Positions 8,770 to 17,342 of a DNA stretch of 27,685 nucleotides are shown in pieces; the stretch's first letter is position 1, and every line of letters starts with the position of its first letter. Under the pieces are notes generated by a model. That model saw nothing but the letters and a program-made list of their open reading frames with translations, did no database searches and was not told the origin of the DNA. The translations under genes were made by a program, and so were the position numbers. This DNA is from CAZGMJ01 sp964649005 (GTDB taxonomy: Bacteria; Planctomycetota; Phycisphaerae; Sedimentisphaerales; Anaerobacaceae): assembly GCA_964649005.1 (NCBI GenBank), contig CAZYMD010000048.1, positions 1 to 27,685 on the forward strand. The letters run 5' to 3'.

Positions 8770-11034
8770 CTACCATGTGTTTTTCACAAGGATTGTTTTG
8801 CCATCGACGATCAGCAGAATGTCACCACGTAGTGCAATGCCGGCCTGGCGATTGTCTCTGGCCAGCTTGAGCGCCAGTTCAAAGAACTCATCGGTCCCGA
8901 ATACAACAACACGGTCAGGTTCTATCTGCGATTCGGTCTCAACCAGGCTGCTGTCCACCCACCGGCCGCTTCTGTTGTAGTAGGCGCGATCGTTGATCTG
9001 TTGAACGTTTGTAACGGAGACACGCTCCATTTTCTCATTGAAATAGTCGTTACGTACATTAAGCGTGCTTTGTCCCTTCTGTCTGCCCATGTTGAAGCTC
9101 TGGTTTACACCATCGAGGCCCGACCGGCCACGCATCGCGCGGCTTTCCAGAGAGGTGGCCGCCTCACGAAGAACTTCATCCCTCCTACCCAACTCCGTCC
9201 CTTCTCGTGCAAGAAAAGCCGTGTATTCGGTCAGTATGCCGAACTCCGTAGAAAGGCGCACAATCTCATCAACCAACTCCTTGGCCTTTGGATCATTAAT
9301 TGAAGAGCCTGGCTCGGCCCCCATCTGCCGAACGACATCAATCAATTGTGCAATCTTCCTACTGGCCCACAGACGCGGCACAAAACCATTCTGAATGCTG
9401 GCCTTGTTGAATTTGAACTTGAACCTGAAGGTCCGCTCCCTGCCAAGGTAATTGCCCTTAAGCTTGAAGACGACAGGTTCTTCGCCGATATACTGGCCGA
9501 GCAGAACGAGCTGATCTCCCTCGAACATATCGGGCAGCCGCTCGGGCATGATATCGCGTGTTCGTCCGATCGCCGCCTGGCCGTTTCTGTTCAAGACTTC
9601 AAGCTGGGGATCGGCAAGCACCGGACCGGTAAGTCGTTTGAATACCTTGCCAACCTTCACTTCCACATCTTCACTTGGCAGAACGAACTCAGCCTTCGCG
9701 CGCGATTCATCGGCAATCTTCTCCAACAAAGGAGCATTTACGTCGACACCCACACCGAATGTGAATACTCTGCGTTTGTGCGGATTGTGCTTTGTCACAA
9801 GCTCGCGAATCACCACTTCGGAAGTCTGGCCCACGGTAGGCAGGCCGTCGGTGAGAAACAACACTATCGGAAGCATCCCATCTGTCGGTTTCTGTCTTAG
9901 AGCCTCATTCAATGCATCGTGGATGTTGGTACCGCCGTTGGCGGTCATGCCTTCGATGTAGGCTGCCGCAGCCGACTCGGTGTCCCTGCTTTTGATTACG
10001 GGCTCCTTCGAGAACAACTGGACGGTGTTGTTATAGATGATGACGTTGAACGCTTCTCCCTTCTTGAGCCCTGCGATAATCTGCAAAGCCGCTTCCCTGG
10101 CCTGTTCGATCTTCTCATTTCGCATACTGCCAGAGCGGTCGATCACGATTGTCACCTCCCGCTTGATAGCCGGTTCATCATCGCCGCCGGGTGACTGTGC
10201 AGGAAGGCCTGCAAGCAGCAGAAAATACCCCCCGCCGACTTTCTTATCCGGATACGAGAACATCGAGGCCGTAACGCCGTCCTCCTGGAGCAGATACGAC
10301 AGCCGAAACGCGCCGGGGTTCTTCTCGGCATCGGCCCTGATCTTCACCGAAACTTCCTTCTCACCGATCCGCTTCATTTCAAGCTCATGACTTGCTGAGT
10401 AAACGGTAGAGATGGGCCGCTTGGCTTTGATCTCGGCCTTGATCTTCCACGGCACAGCGTAGCCTAATGACTCAGTACGGGGCAGAACGTAGTCGATACG
10501 ATTGCCATCCACCTCAAGCAGGTGCTCGTAAGTCAAGCGAATTCGTTGCTTGCCTCGCGGCTCGACCGGAAAAACACTCGAACGAATCAGGTTATACCCG
10601 ATGAACTCCACCAGAGCAGGATCGCGAATCTGGCGAACTAACTGCTCGTATATGCGTTTGGCTTCGTCCTTGGGCAATACCTGGGCCGTTATTCGACCAT
10701 CCGGCCCATCGTATGCAAAACCGCGAATAACTGCTCCATCAGGCACAGGCACAACCATCTCCGCCTCCTCACGACGCGAACTGTTGTTCTGCAGGTGAAT
10801 CTCGATAGTCGTCGTAGCTGTACTTTCGAGTATATCAATCTTGACCTCAACAGCGGTAAGTTCGATAACTCCCTGCCTCTTCGTCGCAAAAGCAATCGCC
10901 CTGCTTTGCGGAATAATTACATTTGACGCCCATCGCCTGACTTCGATATGATTGACCTGCCCAAGAACCTGCCCGACTGCACAGGTTGACAATACCACCA
11001 CAAGCACTGCCAGGAATCTGTTTCTTGCCGTCAT
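8770..11034 (-). CDS. Exported VIT + von Willebrand factor A domain protein (inter-alpha-trypsin inhibitor heavy-chain-like)
   Basis: A 754-residue protein with a signal peptide (MTARNRFLAVLVVVLSTCAVG, cleaved near LGQ). Residues 55-175 are a VIT domain (VEVKIDILESTATTTIEI, then RREEAEMVVPVPDGAVIRGF). Residues 292-465 are a vWA domain with an intact metal site: D299-R-S301-G-S303, T369 in NGGTN and D396 in FLTDGLPT. The 'LSTEFGILTEYTAFL' element at 595-609 matches the conserved C-terminal region of this family. There is no LPxTG sorting motif and no transmembrane anchor at the C-terminus, unlike sortase-target relatives. GGAG lies 7 nt before the ATG. It is the first gene of a two-gene operon with the shorter vWA protein. 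The binding partner is unknown. Confidence 0.88.
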   Translation of the reverse strand: MTARNRFLAVLVVVLSTCAVGQVLGQVNHIEVRRWASNVIIPQSRAIAFATKRQGVIELTAVEVKIDILESTATTTIEIHLQNNSSRREEAEMVVPVPDGAVIRGFAYDGPDGRITAQVLPKDEAKRIYEQLVRQIRDPALVEFIGYNLIRSSVFPVEPRGKQRIRLTYEHLLEVDGNRIDYVLPRTESLGYAVPWKIKAEIKAKRPISTVYSASHELEMKRIGEKEVSVKIRADAEKNPGAFRLSYLLQEDGVTASMFSYPDKKVGGGYFLLLAGLPAQSPGGDDEPAIKREVTIVIDRSGSMRNEKIEQAREAALQIIAGLKKGEAFNVIIYNNTVQLFSKEPVIKSRDTESAAAAYIEGMTANGGTNIHDALNEALRQKPTDGMLPIVLFLTDGLPTVGQTSEVVIRELVTKHNPHKRRVFTFGVGVDVNAPLLEKIADESRAKAEFVLPSEDVEVKVGKVFKRLTGPVLADPQLEVLNRNGQAAIGRTRDIMPERLPDMFEGDQLVLLGQYIGEEPVVFKLKGNYLGRERTFRFKFKFNKASIQNGFVPRLWASRKIAQLIDVVRQMGAEPGSSINDPKAKELVDEIVRLSTEFGILTEYTAFLAREGTELGRRDEVLREAATSLESRAMRGRSGLDGVNQSFNMGRQKGQSTLNVRNDYFNEKMERVSVTNVQQINDRAYYNRSGRWVDSSLVETESQIEPDRVVVFGTDEFFELALKLARDNRQAGIALRGDILLIVDGKTILVKNTW

Positions 11035-11318
11035 CGTTCTGCTCCTTAAACCAATTTTTCAACGCGTTTGCTCTCTACATTAAATATAACGCTCGCCAGC
11101 ACTTTCGTTCTGTAAATAGTGTGTAAAAAGGCTGGAGCATCCATTTGGCGATAGTAAATGATTGCCATAACCCGCTCCGACAGCTTCTTAATAACTTGTC
11201 GTTGCAATCGCCGGACACAATTGCATCTGGTTAGCAGCGATATAAACTGGAAACCACATGCGTTGTGCGATAGGATGTGGATTTTGACATGAGCACAATG
11301 TGATCGAAGGAGCTTTTA
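11035..11318. other. Divergent intergenic region, VIT-vWA operon / beta-mannosidase
   Basis: A 284-bp spacer between divergent starts. Visible items are a TGTAAA direct repeat with an 11-bp period near 11112-11128 and an A/T-rich TATATT element facing the leftward operon near 11081-11090. No promoter with both hexamers at good spacing was found, and no small gene. Confidence 0.45.
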
Positions 11319-11321
11319 GTG
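11307..11321 (+). promoter_or_regulatory. Strong Shine-Dalgarno deciding a GTG start for the beta-mannosidase
   Basis: AAGGAG (11307-11312) is 6 nt before GTG 11319. The next in-frame ATG (11331) lies 18 nt from it, so GTG is the likely initiator. Confidence 0.7.
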
Positions 11322-13883
11322 CCCAAAGTAATGCAGGATTTGACGGGACGTTGGGAATTTCGAGAGTATCCAATCTCCGTGCGGCGAATGCGCGATCTTG
11401 ATGATATGGACTGGCTCAGCACAAAGGTTCCCAGTTCCGTGTTTGGCTCTCTCATCAAGGCGGGGAAGATAAATGAGGGTGAACTCAACAGGAATCCCGA
11501 AAAGTTCGCACCGATTAGCGAGAAGCCCTGGGTGTACAGAAAAACGTTCGATCTTTCAGCCGAGCTGTCAAGCTGCAATCGCATCGTGCTGGTATTCGAA
11601 GGCTTGGACACAGTAGCGAAAGTCTGGCTCAACGACAAGCTGATAGGCAAACCCGACAATATGTTCATCAGGCATCGTTATGATGTCAGCTCTCTTCTTA
11701 AGCCAACAGGAAATTGTCTTCTCGTTAAGTTCGAGCCGGCGGTCGCCTATGCCCGCAGACTCGTAGACCGCTATGGCAAGATCGACACAACCGATTTCAG
11801 CAATGCCTGCCGTGTGTACATCAGAAAGGCCCAGTATCAGTTCGGCTGGGACTTCTGCCCGTCGCTGCCCGGCTGCGGTATCTGGCGGCCTGTTCGGCTC
11901 GAAGGGATAGACAAAGCTGCGATATCTGATGTGCACGTTCGTACCGTAGACTGCAACGAGAGCTATGCCGACGTGCGAATCGCCGTTAAGCTTAGAACGA
12001 GCCAAAGCGGGCAGTACGTGTGCAGGTTGAACCTCCGCGGCGGCAGGGAGGAGAGCGAGCACAGGCTTCTGTTTAGCTCCGGTGAAGACTTCCAATCCAC
12101 CCTCATCCGCATCGACAAACCGACGCTCTGGTGGCCCGCCGGATACGGCCGCCAGAACCTTTATGAACTGCAGGCCGGTTTATACTGCGGCGGGCAACTC
12201 ATTGACCAGGCCGACCGACAATTTGGGATACGCACCACAAATCTAATCCTACAATCCGAAAAGGACCCCTACCGACCGGACAAACGAGGCAAGCGCAACT
12301 TCGAGCTTCAGGTCAACGGCCAATCCATAGCCGTCAGAGGCGCAAACTGGATACCGGCCTCGATGTTCCCGGGCTCTGTAACCTCGGCCGACTACGAGGA
12401 ATTGCTGGCCACCGCGAGAGAAGCCAACATGAACATGCTCCGAGTCTGGGGCGGCGGCTACTACGAGGACGACCGATTCTACGACATCTGCGACAAACTT
12501 GGCATCTTGGTCTGGCAGGATTTTATGTTCGCCTGTGCCTACTACCCCGACCGGCAGTGGTTTCTCAACCAGGTTAAAGCCGAAGCGCAGCATGTTGTCC
12601 GCCGACTGCGCAACCATTCCAGCCTCGTTCTCTGGTGTGGCAACAACGAGATCGACTGGCTGCATCACATCGGCGAATTAGGCAAGGGGAAAAAGTTCTA
12701 TGGCAGCGCGATCTATCACAAGCTATTGCCTCAGATCGTAAAAGAGCTTGACGGCGACACCGACTATATCCCCACTACCCCGCTGGGCACAAAGGAGGAT
12801 TTCAAGACAGCCAAGACGTTGACAAAGCACCAATGGCAAATCTGGTCCGGACACAAGCCGGTACGAGATTATTTGTGCCGGCCCGACGAAGTTCCGCCTT
12901 TTGTAACCGAATTCGGCATGCAGTCGCTGCCATGCTCCGAGACAATCACAGAGTCACTGGGCAGCGCCAAGAATCGCCCCGGTGACAAACTCATAGAAAA
13001 GCACAATTATCAGGTGGACGGTAATGGACGCATTTATCGCTACGTGGGCGACCTGTTCGGAGCTGCGCGAGACACAGGGGAACTTGTCTATCTGTCACAG
13101 ATAACGCAGGCACGCGGCGTCAAGACATACGTAGAACATCTCAGAGCCCATCGACACACCAATAAGGGAGTCATGTTCTGGCAGTTCAACGACTGTAATC
13201 CAGCGATAAGCTGGTCGGCGATTGATTTTGCACGAAGACCCAAGGCGGTCTACTACTACGCCAGGCGTTTCTTCGCTGATATATTTCTCGCCGTGATGAA
13301 TGAACCAGAGCCGACAAAAGCGGGACTGTCCAACCTCTCCCGTGCAATCGGTGTCGCGGTGGTCAACGATAGCAGCGAGCCGCTGACCGCCACTTTAAGC
13401 TGCCGGATCATAGATATGCATGGAAACCAGCTCGATCTGGTCGAATTCCCTATATCAGTGGGCCCTTTAGGCTCAACAGCACACATGAAACTCCCGAAAG
13501 CGTTCCTCCTGCCCGAACATCCCGAAACTACAGCGATGCACGTTGTGCTCAACATGCAAGGCAAGGTGCTCGCACAGAACCTTTTCTTATACCTGCCCGA
13601 CAAGTATATAGACTGGCCCGCCCCGAAAATCACGGTAACATGCCGCCGAGCAGATACGAACAAATGGAAAGTACTGCTGAAATCAGAAGCTCTCGCCAGG
13701 GATGTAATGATCTCCGGTCTCCACGGTGAGTGTGGGCTGCGATACAGTGACAATTTCGTCGATCTGGTCCCGCCCTTTGATACAGAGATAACAATGGACT
13801 GCAAAGAACAAACGAAATCCACTGAGCCAATCCTGAAGATCACCTCGGTCAATGACGTGCTGCGCCGGGCTACGGAGTCCTGA
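11319..13883 (+). CDS. GH2 beta-mannosidase
   Basis: An 854-residue GH2 enzyme that would release mannose from the non-reducing ends of beta-mannosides, and the length is typical for the family. The N-terminal sugar-binding jelly roll (about 5-190) carries 'EKPWVYRKTFDL' and 'FGWDFCPSLPGCGIWRPVRLEG'. An immunoglobulin-like domain follows (about 195-290), then the TIM barrel (about 300-660) and a C-terminal beta region. Catalytic residues are E444 as acid/base (LWCGNNEIDW) and E531 as nucleophile (FVTEFGMQSLP). No signal peptide is visible, so it is probably cytoplasmic, acting on imported manno-oligosaccharides or N-glycan fragments. The GTG start is supported by AAGGAG. It ends with tandem stops TGATAA only 7 bp from the convergent end of the pilM-like operon, with no terminator between. 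Confidence 0.92.
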   Translation: MPKVMQDLTGRWEFREYPISVRRMRDLDDMDWLSTKVPSSVFGSLIKAGKINEGELNRNPEKFAPISEKPWVYRKTFDLSAELSSCNRIVLVFEGLDTVAKVWLNDKLIGKPDNMFIRHRYDVSSLLKPTGNCLLVKFEPAVAYARRLVDRYGKIDTTDFSNACRVYIRKAQYQFGWDFCPSLPGCGIWRPVRLEGIDKAAISDVHVRTVDCNESYADVRIAVKLRTSQSGQYVCRLNLRGGREESEHRLLFSSGEDFQSTLIRIDKPTLWWPAGYGRQNLYELQAGLYCGGQLIDQADRQFGIRTTNLILQSEKDPYRPDKRGKRNFELQVNGQSIAVRGANWIPASMFPGSVTSADYEELLATAREANMNMLRVWGGGYYEDDRFYDICDKLGILVWQDFMFACAYYPDRQWFLNQVKAEAQHVVRRLRNHSSLVLWCGNNEIDWLHHIGELGKGKKFYGSAIYHKLLPQIVKELDGDTDYIPTTPLGTKEDFKTAKTLTKHQWQIWSGHKPVRDYLCRPDEVPPFVTEFGMQSLPCSETITESLGSAKNRPGDKLIEKHNYQVDGNGRIYRYVGDLFGAARDTGELVYLSQITQARGVKTYVEHLRAHRHTNKGVMFWQFNDCNPAISWSAIDFARRPKAVYYYARRFFADIFLAVMNEPEPTKAGLSNLSRAIGVAVVNDSSEPLTATLSCRIIDMHGNQLDLVEFPISVGPLGSTAHMKLPKAFLLPEHPETTAMHVVLNMQGKVLAQNLFLYLPDKYIDWPAPKITVTCRRADTNKWKVLLKSEALARDVMISGLHGECGLRYSDNFVDLVPPFDTEITMDCKEQTKSTEPILKITSVNDVLRRATES

Positions 13884-13890
13884 TAAAGTC

Positions 13891-15918
13891 CTATCGGTTG
13901 CCCATACCCTGCATCATCATCATTTCCTCGTACATTTCCGGTGACATTTCCCCTTCCCCATAATCCATGATCGAAGGCAGGCGTCTGCGTCGTGTACTAT
14001 CCCAGGGCTTGAAAGGCTCCTTGGGTATTCTCTGGGCGCGGGCAATGTCGCCAAAAGCAGTCTTAAGCTCGGTGCTCCAGTATTTCTGACCGATTCCCAT
14101 GTGCTCTATCTCGGCGCCGTCAAAGCTGTACAGCATGTCTTTGAACTTCCTTGCATTCATCTTGGGCTCTGCGGCCCAGTCTTCCACGGTGGCAACGTCA
14201 ACCAATACCGCGCCGGTGCTGTAGTCTATTTCTTCAGGCTCTGTCGATCTTTTATCGAGTAGTGAAACTCCAGAACGCCGCAGCGAATTGGTAAGTCGGC
14301 CCGAACTGGTCCTATCTTTCTCCATCTCCCGAAGCTCACCTATAGTCTCACCGGACTTAACCCTGAAGTCATCGCTGTACCAGTGTCCCAGTAAAAACTT
14401 CGATACTTGAACACGCACAGACTTTTCAGTTTCAGGAGCGTCCATAGCAAAAAAGTACATTCTACCTGGGATATGAATAGGTTCGGAGTTGCGAGAAAAT
14501 TCACTCCACAGTATAACATCCGGCGACTTGGGCCCTGCCGCAGGATTGAAAACACCAAGGCGAATCCTGTACCGATACGTTTTTCTCGGTTCAGCGCTGT
14601 CGTCGTGAGCCCAGAATATAAGCTCATCGAGCTTTGAGAAATCAATATCACTAAATAGCGATATCTCATCTAACTTTTCGTAGACATTGTTGATTGACGG
14701 CTTATTGGATATCTCTAAGCCCTGCATGAGCAACATATCCTGTTCCATCATTGCAGGATCTGTTTGATCTGTTCGACTTCTTCGGTTACGACGAGAGCCG
14801 GTGCCGCCCATGTCCGGGTAAAGTCCCGTTTCTGCCCCGGATTGGTTGCCTGTTCGCCTGCTGCCTCTGCGAGTACTTCTATCACCGGAGGCAGGTGTGT
14901 TACCCGTATCCCTGCCCCGGCCTCTTGTAGAAGACGTCCTTCTATTTCCTGAATCCAACCTTGTGCTACGACTGGACGTATTCGCATTGAGCTTCTCGTC
15001 ACGTTCTTGACGTTTCGCTTCAAGGTCTTCCTGAGCTTGAAGCTTTAGGAAGTCCCTGTGCAACAAGGGTGGAAACCACTCCTCCTTTGCCGAGGCAATC
15101 TGATAAGCACTGGGTTGAAGCAGATCGATCTGCGTTTCCTTGGGTTTGTACTGAAGAATGCGAACCTTCAGCCCACCAGGAGGCAGATCCGACACTTTCT
15201 CTATAATTGTGAATAAGTTGCGTCGATGGTCGATCTTCGAGCGAGGAACATCTATCCATTCGTCCCAGTGACCATCTTCACCCAGCTCTTGTCGCTGCAA
15301 ATTAGCAGCAGCAAAAACAGGTTGCGCGTAACATGGATCGCGCCATTCCAGGGGAACGTCATCTCCGGCAAAGCACTCAAAAAATCTATCGTAAAGAGTA
15401 GCGATATCGAAACTGGCCTGCATTGTTACCAGGTCGATATCGTTCGGCTCGTTACCGCTATTCTTATCATAAGTATTATCCGGAGTGATTTCCTCCAAAG
15501 GCTCATAAACTACAGCCCTGATATGCTCTATCTCAGTATCGAAAACAACCCCAATCTCTGGAAGTCGATAGTTCCGGGTGCCCCCGGCTCCACCCACAGG
15601 CGCCTGAGGCACAACGGGCCATACCGCAACATCGACACCCCGCACCGACGAATCCAGTGTAGAGACAAATTCCGGCAGCCTTGGCTCGGAACTCTCAAGG
15701 GACTCAGGTGGTTGACGCAGCTTGTTCTCCAGCTCTTTAGCCTGCTTGCTGATGTAGTCATCAATGGCCCCGGGGCTGAACTTCAGATTGTCAATAGACA
15801 CCTTGTTGGGACTGAACACAACACGACTTAGAAGAAGATACATACAGGCGATACCCACAATTGCCAACACGATCTTCTCTGCATTCTCTTCAAGAAAATG
15901 TAATATCTTGCTAACCAT
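13891..15918 (-). CDS. Single-pass membrane protein, third gene of the pilM-like operon, function unknown
   Basis: I do not recognise a family in this 675-residue protein. One transmembrane helix lies at about 15-34 after a short cytoplasmic N-terminus, so the bulk should be periplasmic. Residues 52-70 look helical. Residues 95-285 form a beta-rich region with aromatic strands, and 312-386 are an Arg/Ser/Thr/Gly low-complexity stretch. Residues 405-560 contain a second beta-rich region (TYRYRIRLGVFNP). The C-terminus is methionine-rich (MSPEMYEEMMMMQGMG), resembling a segment of the first gene's product. GGAG is only 3 nt before the ATG. It begins 78 bp after the second gene. The topology would suit a PilP- or GspC-like partner of the alignment complex, which is inference from position and topology only. 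Confidence 0.7.
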   Translation of the reverse strand: MVSKILHFLEENAEKIVLAIVGIACMYLLLSRVVFSPNKVSIDNLKFSPGAIDDYISKQAKELENKLRQPPESLESSEPRLPEFVSTLDSSVRGVDVAVWPVVPQAPVGGAGGTRNYRLPEIGVVFDTEIEHIRAVVYEPLEEITPDNTYDKNSGNEPNDIDLVTMQASFDIATLYDRFFECFAGDDVPLEWRDPCYAQPVFAAANLQRQELGEDGHWDEWIDVPRSKIDHRRNLFTIIEKVSDLPPGGLKVRILQYKPKETQIDLLQPSAYQIASAKEEWFPPLLHRDFLKLQAQEDLEAKRQERDEKLNANTSSRSTRLDSGNRRTSSTRGRGRDTGNTPASGDRSTRRGSRRTGNQSGAETGLYPDMGGTGSRRNRRSRTDQTDPAMMEQDMLLMQGLEISNKPSINNVYEKLDEISLFSDIDFSKLDELIFWAHDDSAEPRKTYRYRIRLGVFNPAAGPKSPDVILWSEFSRNSEPIHIPGRMYFFAMDAPETEKSVRVQVSKFLLGHWYSDDFRVKSGETIGELREMEKDRTSSGRLTNSLRRSGVSLLDKRSTEPEEIDYSTGAVLVDVATVEDWAAEPKMNARKFKDMLYSFDGAEIEHMGIGQKYWSTELKTAFGDIARAQRIPKEPFKPWDSTRRRRLPSIMDYGEGEMSPEMYEEMMMMQGMGNR

Positions 15919-15996
15919 CTGCTCCGTCCCGTATTTTCTGTCAAATATCCGACTTCACTTTATGGGAATTAGACGCTAAATATCCATTCCCGTTCA

Positions 15997-17328
15997 CTAC
16001 TTCTCCTGCGGAGGATTCTTTACTATTTCCGGCTTAATCGCATCATATGCCTTCTTATTAAAAACATACTCGCAGACTAAATCAAGTTGCACAACCGCGT
16101 CGTCGCCATAACGATAACGAGCGTGTTCTTTCACTTCGCGATCTATTGAAGTGGAACTGCTTTCGAGAATCGTTATCTGGTTGTGTTTAAAAATCTGTGG
16201 TTGGGACAGTTCTCCGAAGAATCCCTTGAACGTGTGTTCCTTCGCACTACACAGCTCGTTCATAAAAGGCAAAATTGACTTTGCCTTGACAAGAACTGTG
16301 AAATTGAAATGCATTACGTCCATATTATCATCTGTGAGTCTACCCGTGCATGTCTCAGTAAGCCCATCCTCAGGTGCAAAGACGTAAGTTGGTCTGTCGC
16401 TCTGATTCTGATTGCTCCGCCTCCTTCGACTCAAGGGATTATTGGATGCCGAACCCAGCAAGCTTTTCTTCAGCCCCATGGTGAAACTAAGACTCATGAA
16501 GCGTTTGACCGGCGCCGTCAGAACATTCTCGGAACCGGCGTTTATCGCCCCGATTGTCTGCATCACATCCTCGATTGCCCAGTACCCTATTTGGTAATGC
16601 CAGCATTCCTTTACAATTTCCTCGATCTTCACATCATACTTGTAGTCATTCCAGAATAAGTATCCGCTAACGTCGGTCGCTTTCGCATAGACGCTGCACT
16701 CCTTGGCCCTATCCTGGCATATACCATCCACTACCGTATAATCCGTGTCGCTCATACCTCTCGATGTCAACCCGAGATTCCTGGTCATCGGGAGCATAGT
16801 ACTCCCAGGCATACTCGAGCCAAGTCCAACGCCAAGCCGTGAGCGAGGATTCGACGCGAGGCTTTTTAGCCCTTGCTCCAGATCGGTTGTTGAGGGACAA
16901 TCCTTCGCACCGAGCCGTTCGAGCATTTTCTCGATCCCGCCTTGATAGTTCTGCGCGAATTCCTGGAAAAGCAACATGGACGCATTGTTCGGAGCAGACG
17001 GAAATATCTCGTAGCTCAGCAACTCCCTCATGGTCGTTTGAAGGGACAGTTGAGTTACACTGTTGGCGTCGTTGCTGTAAATCTCCAGGTCCTTCTGCAT
17101 TTCCTCAGGCATTGACCTGGACACAGGTCGTTTGTTAGCCAAACTCACCTTACGCGCCATATCGAGACTCTTACTGGTCACTTCAGCACGAAGTCTATTG
17201 CTCATCAGCTTGCTCGGAATAAACAGCAAAACCGCAACTAAAGCTATACCAATCGAAATCAAGAGCGAAACATTGTTCTTGAGAACACTCAGTTTACTAA
17301 GAATTTCTTTGAAGTTCGGTATATCCAT
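15997..17328 (-). CDS. Single-pass membrane protein, PilO/GspM-like by position, second gene of the operon
   Basis: A 443-residue protein with a short cytoplasmic N-terminus, one transmembrane helix at about 18-37 (NVSLLISIGIALVAVLLFI) and a long periplasmic part. Residues 45-75 are probably helical and may form a coiled coil. The C-terminal half contains an alpha/beta stretch (FNFTVLVKAKSILPFMNEL, then a strand region to 415) that recalls the ferredoxin-like fold of PilO, though similarity is too low to be sure. An Arg/Asn/Ser-rich loop (NPLSRRRRSNQNQSDRP) interrupts it. The gene starts 14 bp after the stop of the PilM-like gene with only a weak AGAG site, suggesting translational coupling. 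The usual PilO is about 200 residues, so this would be greatly enlarged or a different protein. Confidence 0.7.
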   Translation of the reverse strand: MDIPNFKEILSKLSVLKNNVSLLISIGIALVAVLLFIPSKLMSNRLRAEVTSKSLDMARKVSLANKRPVSRSMPEEMQKDLEIYSNDANSVTQLSLQTTMRELLSYEIFPSAPNNASMLLFQEFAQNYQGGIEKMLERLGAKDCPSTTDLEQGLKSLASNPRSRLGVGLGSSMPGSTMLPMTRNLGLTSRGMSDTDYTVVDGICQDRAKECSVYAKATDVSGYLFWNDYKYDVKIEEIVKECWHYQIGYWAIEDVMQTIGAINAGSENVLTAPVKRFMSLSFTMGLKKSLLGSASNNPLSRRRRSNQNQSDRPTYVFAPEDGLTETCTGRLTDDNMDVMHFNFTVLVKAKSILPFMNELCSAKEHTFKGFFGELSQPQIFKHNQITILESSSTSIDREVKEHARYRYGDDAVVQLDLVCEYVFNKKAYDAIKPEIVKNPPQEK

Positions 17329-17342
17329 TTCGTTCTCTAAAT

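Noticed and set aside
11203..11225. Inverted repeat TGCAAT-N11-ATTGCA upstream of the beta-mannosidase.
   Set aside because: Six-bp arms of A/T-biased sequence are expected by chance in a 284-bp region, and no promoter is clearly positioned against it.
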